Of a DNA stretch of 8,077 bases, positions 5,544 to 8,077 are shown one piece after another. The stretch lies in the NCBI GenBank assembly GCA_011048855.1, contig DSCZ01000556.1, positions 1-8,077 of the forward strand, given 5' to 3'. The DNA comes from Desulfobacteraceae bacterium (GTDB lineage Bacteria > Desulfobacterota > DSM-4660 > Desulfatiglandales > Desulfatiglandaceae). The translations under genes were made by a program, and so were the position numbers. Numbering within the stretch: position 1 is the stretch's first letter; each line of letters starts with the position of its first letter. The notes beneath the pieces were generated by a model, which searched no databases, was not told where the DNA came from, and saw only the letters and a program-made list of their open reading frames with translations.

Positions 5544-6563
5544 ATGTTCGAACTGGTAACCGCAGTCGGGTTCGCAATCATCATATCCGCCTGCTGCTCT
5601 CTTATCGAAGCGGTTCTGTACTCGGTTCCGCTCAGACATATCGAAAGTCTTTACCGCGAGGGCAAAAGGACCGGGAAAATTTTCAAGGAAATGAGGGAGG
5701 ACATCGAAAGACCAATCGCCGCCATTCTTTCGCTGAATACGATTGCGAATACAGCAGGTGCCGCTGTGGCGGGAAGCGCGGCGGCGGTGGTTTTCGGAAG
5801 TCACCGAATCGCACTGTTTTCAGCTTTTTTCACACTGGCCATTCTGGTGTTTTCCGAAATTATTCCTAAAACGGCAGGTGTGGTTTACGGCAAAAAGTTG
5901 ATACCACCGGTCGCCTACAGCCTCAAAATTCTGACATGGATTATGACCCCGGCGATCTGGCTGAGCAGCCTGGTGACAAGGCTTATTTCAAGAAGAAAGC
6001 CGGAGGAACAGATAACCGACGAAGAGTTGCGGGTGATGGCGAATCTCAGCAGGAGAAGCGGCGGAATAACGATACAGCAGGAAACCGCCATTGAAAATGT
6101 TCTCACGCTTCAAAGCAAAACCGCCAAGGAAGTCATGACACCTCGCACGGTGATTTTTTCATTGCCCGGAGACCTTTCACTGGAACAAGCTCGAAAAGCC
6201 TCTGAAAAATGGGAGCACAGCAGGTTCCCGGTTTACGGGAGTGATCCTGAGGATGTACTGGGAATTGTTCTTAGCAAGGAGCTTTTTATGGCCCTGTGCG
6301 CCGGGAAAACAGACATGAAGCTCTCCGAGTTATTGAGGCCTGTTCATTTCGTGGCCGAAACGGCCCGGTTGAACCGTGTTTTGATGGATTTTCTGGAGCT
6401 CAAAGAACATATGTTCGTCGTCATCGATGAGTACGGAGGACTTTCCGGTCTCATTACCCTCGAGGATATCCTGGAGGAAATACTCGGCAGAGAGATAGTC
6501 GATGAGTCGGACCAGGTGGCCGACAAGCAGGCCCTTGCCAGGGCAAGGCGGAAACTGAAATAG
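5544..6563 (+). CDS. CNNM/CorB-like membrane protein: DUF21 domain plus CBS pair
   Basis: Members of this family (CNNM, CorB/CorC, 'hemolysin'-annotated proteins) are membrane proteins implicated in magnesium or other divalent cation transport. This one has 339 residues. The DUF21 membrane domain (about 1-150) has helices near 2-27, 57-83, 88-116 and 120-148 and the conserved motifs SLIEAVLYS (19-27), NTIANTAGAAVAGSAA (65-80) and FSEIIPKTAG (103-112). An acidic linker (EEQITDEEL) leads to a CBS pair (about 195-320) with VMTPRTVIFSLP and FVVIDEYGGLSGLITLEDIL, the typical regulatory nucleotide-binding module. It ends in a short basic tail and lacks the C-terminal CorC_HlyC domain found in longer members of about 430 residues. 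The start ATG follows GAGAGGA. It is divergent from infA and convergent with the binding-protein gene. Transport function is inferred from the family. Confidence 0.9.
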   Translation: MFELVTAVGFAIIISACCSLIEAVLYSVPLRHIESLYREGKRTGKIFKEMREDIERPIAAILSLNTIANTAGAAVAGSAAAVVFGSHRIALFSAFFTLAILVFSEIIPKTAGVVYGKKLIPPVAYSLKILTWIMTPAIWLSSLVTRLISRRKPEEQITDEELRVMANLSRRSGGITIQQETAIENVLTLQSKTAKEVMTPRTVIFSLPGDLSLEQARKASEKWEHSRFPVYGSDPEDVLGIVLSKELFMALCAGKTDMKLSELLRPVHFVAETARLNRVLMDFLELKEHMFVVIDEYGGLSGLITLEDILEEILGREIVDESDQVADKQALARARRKLK

Positions 6564-6580
6564 TTTCGGCGTCAATCCGC

Positions 6581-7525
6581 TCATTCCCAGTGATGAAGAA
6601 CCGTCCGTACGTCCACGGGTTTTTCTATCACCCGGTGGGTCAGCGCGAAATCGGCGAAGCATTGCCAGCGCTCCACATCCAGGACCTGGTCCTGCGCATA
6701 AAGCGGCAGGGTTTCGGTAAAAGCCGCCTCCTCCAGATCTTTCAGCGCCTCAGGAACCGCTTCAAGGTAAAGTGCAAGTGCCTTCGATGGATGAGCCGTA
6801 GCATATTCTATCCCTTTATCCACGGCGTCGCAGAAGGCTTTCAGGAGTTGCGCTTTGGTCGAAAGAGTCCTTGCCCCGGCGATAAAAACCAATTCGTCGT
6901 ATTCAGGGATCCCCCACTGTTCAAGGGCGAAAAATCCATGTGGATAACCAAGACGGGTCAATTCGACGGATTCATAGTTACGGTAAGCGCCCATAACCGC
7001 ATCGACACGCCCCGCTGTCAATGCCTGGACGATCGTGAAGCCGATGTTGACCAGCTTGTAGTCCTTGATTCCATTGATCTCCGCGAATGCATCGGTCAGC
7101 ACATCCATCATCCCCGGCACGGTATATCCTATTCTTTTTCCGTTCAAATCGGCGGGAGATTCAATCCCCGATTTATCCAGGTACAGCAACGTGCTCAATG
7201 GACGGCCGACCAACCTTCCCACCACCTTGACCGGCAACCCTTCGGCCGCACCCACAAGGGTCTGCGGCGTATAGGTGATGGCCAGGTCCACATTCCCGAC
7301 CGCCGCAAGCTTCAACGCATCGGAGGTATCAGACGGCGTCAGGATTTCGATCTCTATGCCGCCTTCGCTGAAGTATCCCTTCTGCTGTGCCGTGTATATC
7401 GGCAAATGATCAACATTAGGGTACCAGTCGAGCATCAGCGAAAGCTTTTCTGCGCCGGAAACAGGCACAGCCCCGAACAACAATGACACCGCAAGCACAA
7501 GAATCGGCAAACATTTACATTTCAT
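6581..7525 (-). CDS. ABC transporter substrate-binding protein, ThiY-like (NMT1/THI5 family)
   Basis: This is an exported solute-binding protein of 314 residues. It has an N-terminal signal peptide (basic MKCKC, hydrophobic core about 6-20, probable cleavage after VSGA near 25); Cys3 and Cys5 precede the hydrophobic core, so they do not form a lipobox. The mature protein begins with LSLMLDWYPNVDHLPIYTAQ (28-47), the NMT1/THI5-family signature seen in ThiY, which binds the pyrimidine salvage precursor formylaminopyrimidine. Further on, LNGKRIGYTVPG (127-138) and AGRVDAVMGAYRNYE (171-185) fit the family. The longest frame starts with TTG at 7531, but that codon overlaps the GGAGGT ribosome binding site (7531-7536). 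The ATG at 7525 sits 5 bases after it and is the better start. The permease gene lies 146 bases upstream on the same strand. Ligand specificity is inferred; taurine, nitrate and sulphonate binding proteins are related alternatives. Confidence 0.88.
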   Translation of the reverse strand: MKCKCLPILVLAVSLLFGAVPVSGAEKLSLMLDWYPNVDHLPIYTAQQKGYFSEGGIEIEILTPSDTSDALKLAAVGNVDLAITYTPQTLVGAAEGLPVKVVGRLVGRPLSTLLYLDKSGIESPADLNGKRIGYTVPGMMDVLTDAFAEINGIKDYKLVNIGFTIVQALTAGRVDAVMGAYRNYESVELTRLGYPHGFFALEQWGIPEYDELVFIAGARTLSTKAQLLKAFCDAVDKGIEYATAHPSKALALYLEAVPEALKDLEEAAFTETLPLYAQDQVLDVERWQCFADFALTHRVIEKPVDVRTVLHHWE

Positions 7526-7530
7526 GATCA

Positions 7531-7536
7531 ACCTCC
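7531..7536 (-). promoter_or_regulatory. Ribosome binding site that sets the binding-protein start
   Basis: GGAGGT on the minus strand is 5 bases before the ATG at 7525. The upstream in-frame TTG at 7531 overlaps this site and so cannot be served by it. Confidence 0.8.
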
Positions 7537-7557
7537 GGGAAAATCGTTATTTTTTAA

Positions 7558-7574
7558 GGACTTATGAAAAGTCC
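7558..7574 (-). other. Short hairpin in the leader of the binding-protein gene
   Basis: GGACTT (7558-7563) and AAGTCC (7569-7574) form a 6-base-pair stem with a 5-base loop, about 22 bases upstream of the GGAGGT site of the binding-protein gene. On the minus strand it is followed by TTAAAAAA, which is not a T-run, so it is a poor intrinsic terminator. It could stabilise or separate the binding-protein message from the permease message. Confidence 0.3.
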
Positions 7575-7607
7575 AAAACGTTGTCTTTCGTCATTTTACG
7601 ATACAAA

Positions 7608-7635
7608 TGTATACCGGTGAATCCAGTCATTCCAA
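7608..7635 (-). promoter_or_regulatory. Putative internal promoter before the binding-protein gene
   Basis: On the minus strand TTGGAA (7630-7635) and TATACA (7608-7613) are 16 bases apart, within the 146-base gap between the permease and the binding protein. Each box matches four of six consensus bases. An own promoter would fit the common need for more binding protein than permease. Confidence 0.3.
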
Positions 7636-7671
7636 CAATTTCCTGATGACGGATCCGGGATCGGGATACTA

Positions 7672-8077
7672 CTATTTCCAACGTACCACCCGCCGCTCGA
7701 GCATACCCACAACCCACCACATCGTCAGCCCCATTGCGGAAAGCCATAGAATCGCCGCAAACACCAGATCCACCCTTAGACGCGCGTTGGCCTGTATCAT
7801 CAAAAAACCCAGCCCTTTCTGGGCGCCGACCCATTCGCCTATCACCGCGCCTATGGGCGCGACCGAAACTCCCACTTTGAGCCCGGCGAAAAAATAAGGC
7901 AACGCCCACGGCCAGTGAAGAAGCCGCATCCGCTTCCAGAAGCCGGCACCCATCAAGTTGAAAAGCATCCTGTATTCGGAGCTGCAGCTCTTAAATCCTT
8001 CAAGCATATTTATTGTGATCGGGAAAAAAATGATTATCGCGGCCATGAGAACCTTACCGGCGATCCCGTAACCGAGC
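7672..8077 (-). CDS. ABC transporter permease (ThiX/SsuC-like), 5' end outside the window
   Basis: The reading frame is open to the window edge, so only the last 134 residues are seen. No start should be placed at the internal ATG at 8046, because the residues encoded before it (LGYGIAGKVL) already belong to the conserved permease core. Membrane segments are visible near the edge (AAIIIFFPITINML), around PYFFAGLKVGVSVAPIGAVI and at AILWLSAMGLTMWWVVGML. The EAA-type cytoplasmic loop that contacts the ATPase is GAGFWKRMRLLHWPWALP. GEWVGAQKGLGFLMIQANA resembles permeases for the thiamin pyrimidine precursor. The gene lies upstream of the ThiY-like binding protein in the same direction, so the two probably work as one importer. 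The ATPase gene is not in the window and may be beyond the right edge. Confidence 0.88.
   Translation of the reverse strand, partial: LGYGIAGKVLMAAIIIFFPITINMLEGFKSCSSEYRMLFNLMGAGFWKRMRLLHWPWALPYFFAGLKVGVSVAPIGAVIGEWVGAQKGLGFLMIQANARLRVDLVFAAILWLSAMGLTMWWVVGMLERRVVRWK

Noticed and set aside
5460..5804. Minus-strand frame of 114 codons overlapping the start of the CNNM-like gene
   Set aside because: No family resemblance, and it overlaps the conserved DUF21 coding region and the leader with the inverted repeat.
6551..6567. GAAACT/AGTTTC hairpin across the stop codon of the CNNM-like gene as a terminator
   Set aside because: The stem is only six mostly A/T pairs and no T-run follows on either strand.
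6590..7486. Plus-strand open frame of 298 codons
   Set aside because: It is fully antisense to the binding-protein gene, which has a signal peptide, motifs and a ribosome binding site.
7526..7671. TPP riboswitch ahead of the ThiY-like gene
   Set aside because: I do not see the conserved THI-box segments here. A covariance-model search would settle it.

Overview
The window looks like chromosomal DNA of a moderately GC-rich bacterium. The protein styles fit a deltaproteobacterium (Desulfobacterota): a short methylmalonyl-CoA epimerase, a long membrane-bound NfeD protease paired with a slipin, a family 4 (4Fe-4S) uracil-DNA glycosylase and a CNNM-type protein without a C-terminal CorC domain. 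The taxonomic call is inference from family resemblance only. I see no mobile element, CRISPR array, tRNA or rRNA. The sequence is densely coding, and no gene-free stretch exceeds about 210 bases.

Left part (46-4493, minus strand): five genes read leftwards with small gaps and look like one operon. In transcription order they are a small four-cysteine protein of unknown function, coaBC (coenzyme A synthesis), family 4 uracil-DNA glycosylase, nfeD (membrane serine protease) and a slipin. The glycosylase and nfeD are 1 base apart, and nfeD's ribosome binding site lies inside the glycosylase gene. NfeD and slipin are established partners in membrane quality control. Their link to CoA synthesis and DNA repair appears to be one of shared transcription rather than shared pathway.

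Middle (4494-6563): a divergent intergenic region drives the minus-strand operon and the plus-strand methylmalonyl-CoA epimerase (mce). mce converges on infA, which encodes a rather divergent translation initiation factor IF-1 and has a good sigma70-type promoter and a roughly 130-base leader. infA is divergent from a gene for a DUF21/CBS (CNNM family) membrane protein.

Right part (6581-8077, minus strand): a ThiY-like periplasmic binding protein and, upstream of it, the 3' part of a matching ABC permease that runs off the window. Together they suggest import of a thiamin pyrimidine precursor or a related small molecule. No ATPase and no TPP riboswitch lie inside the window.

For three genes the ribosome binding site supports a start downstream of the longest open frame: mce at 4643, infA at a GTG at 5281, and the binding protein at 7525. 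I found no convincing new system. The most useful leads are the unknown zinc-ribbon-like gene heading the operon, the divergent IF-1, and several inverted repeats placed at gene starts.
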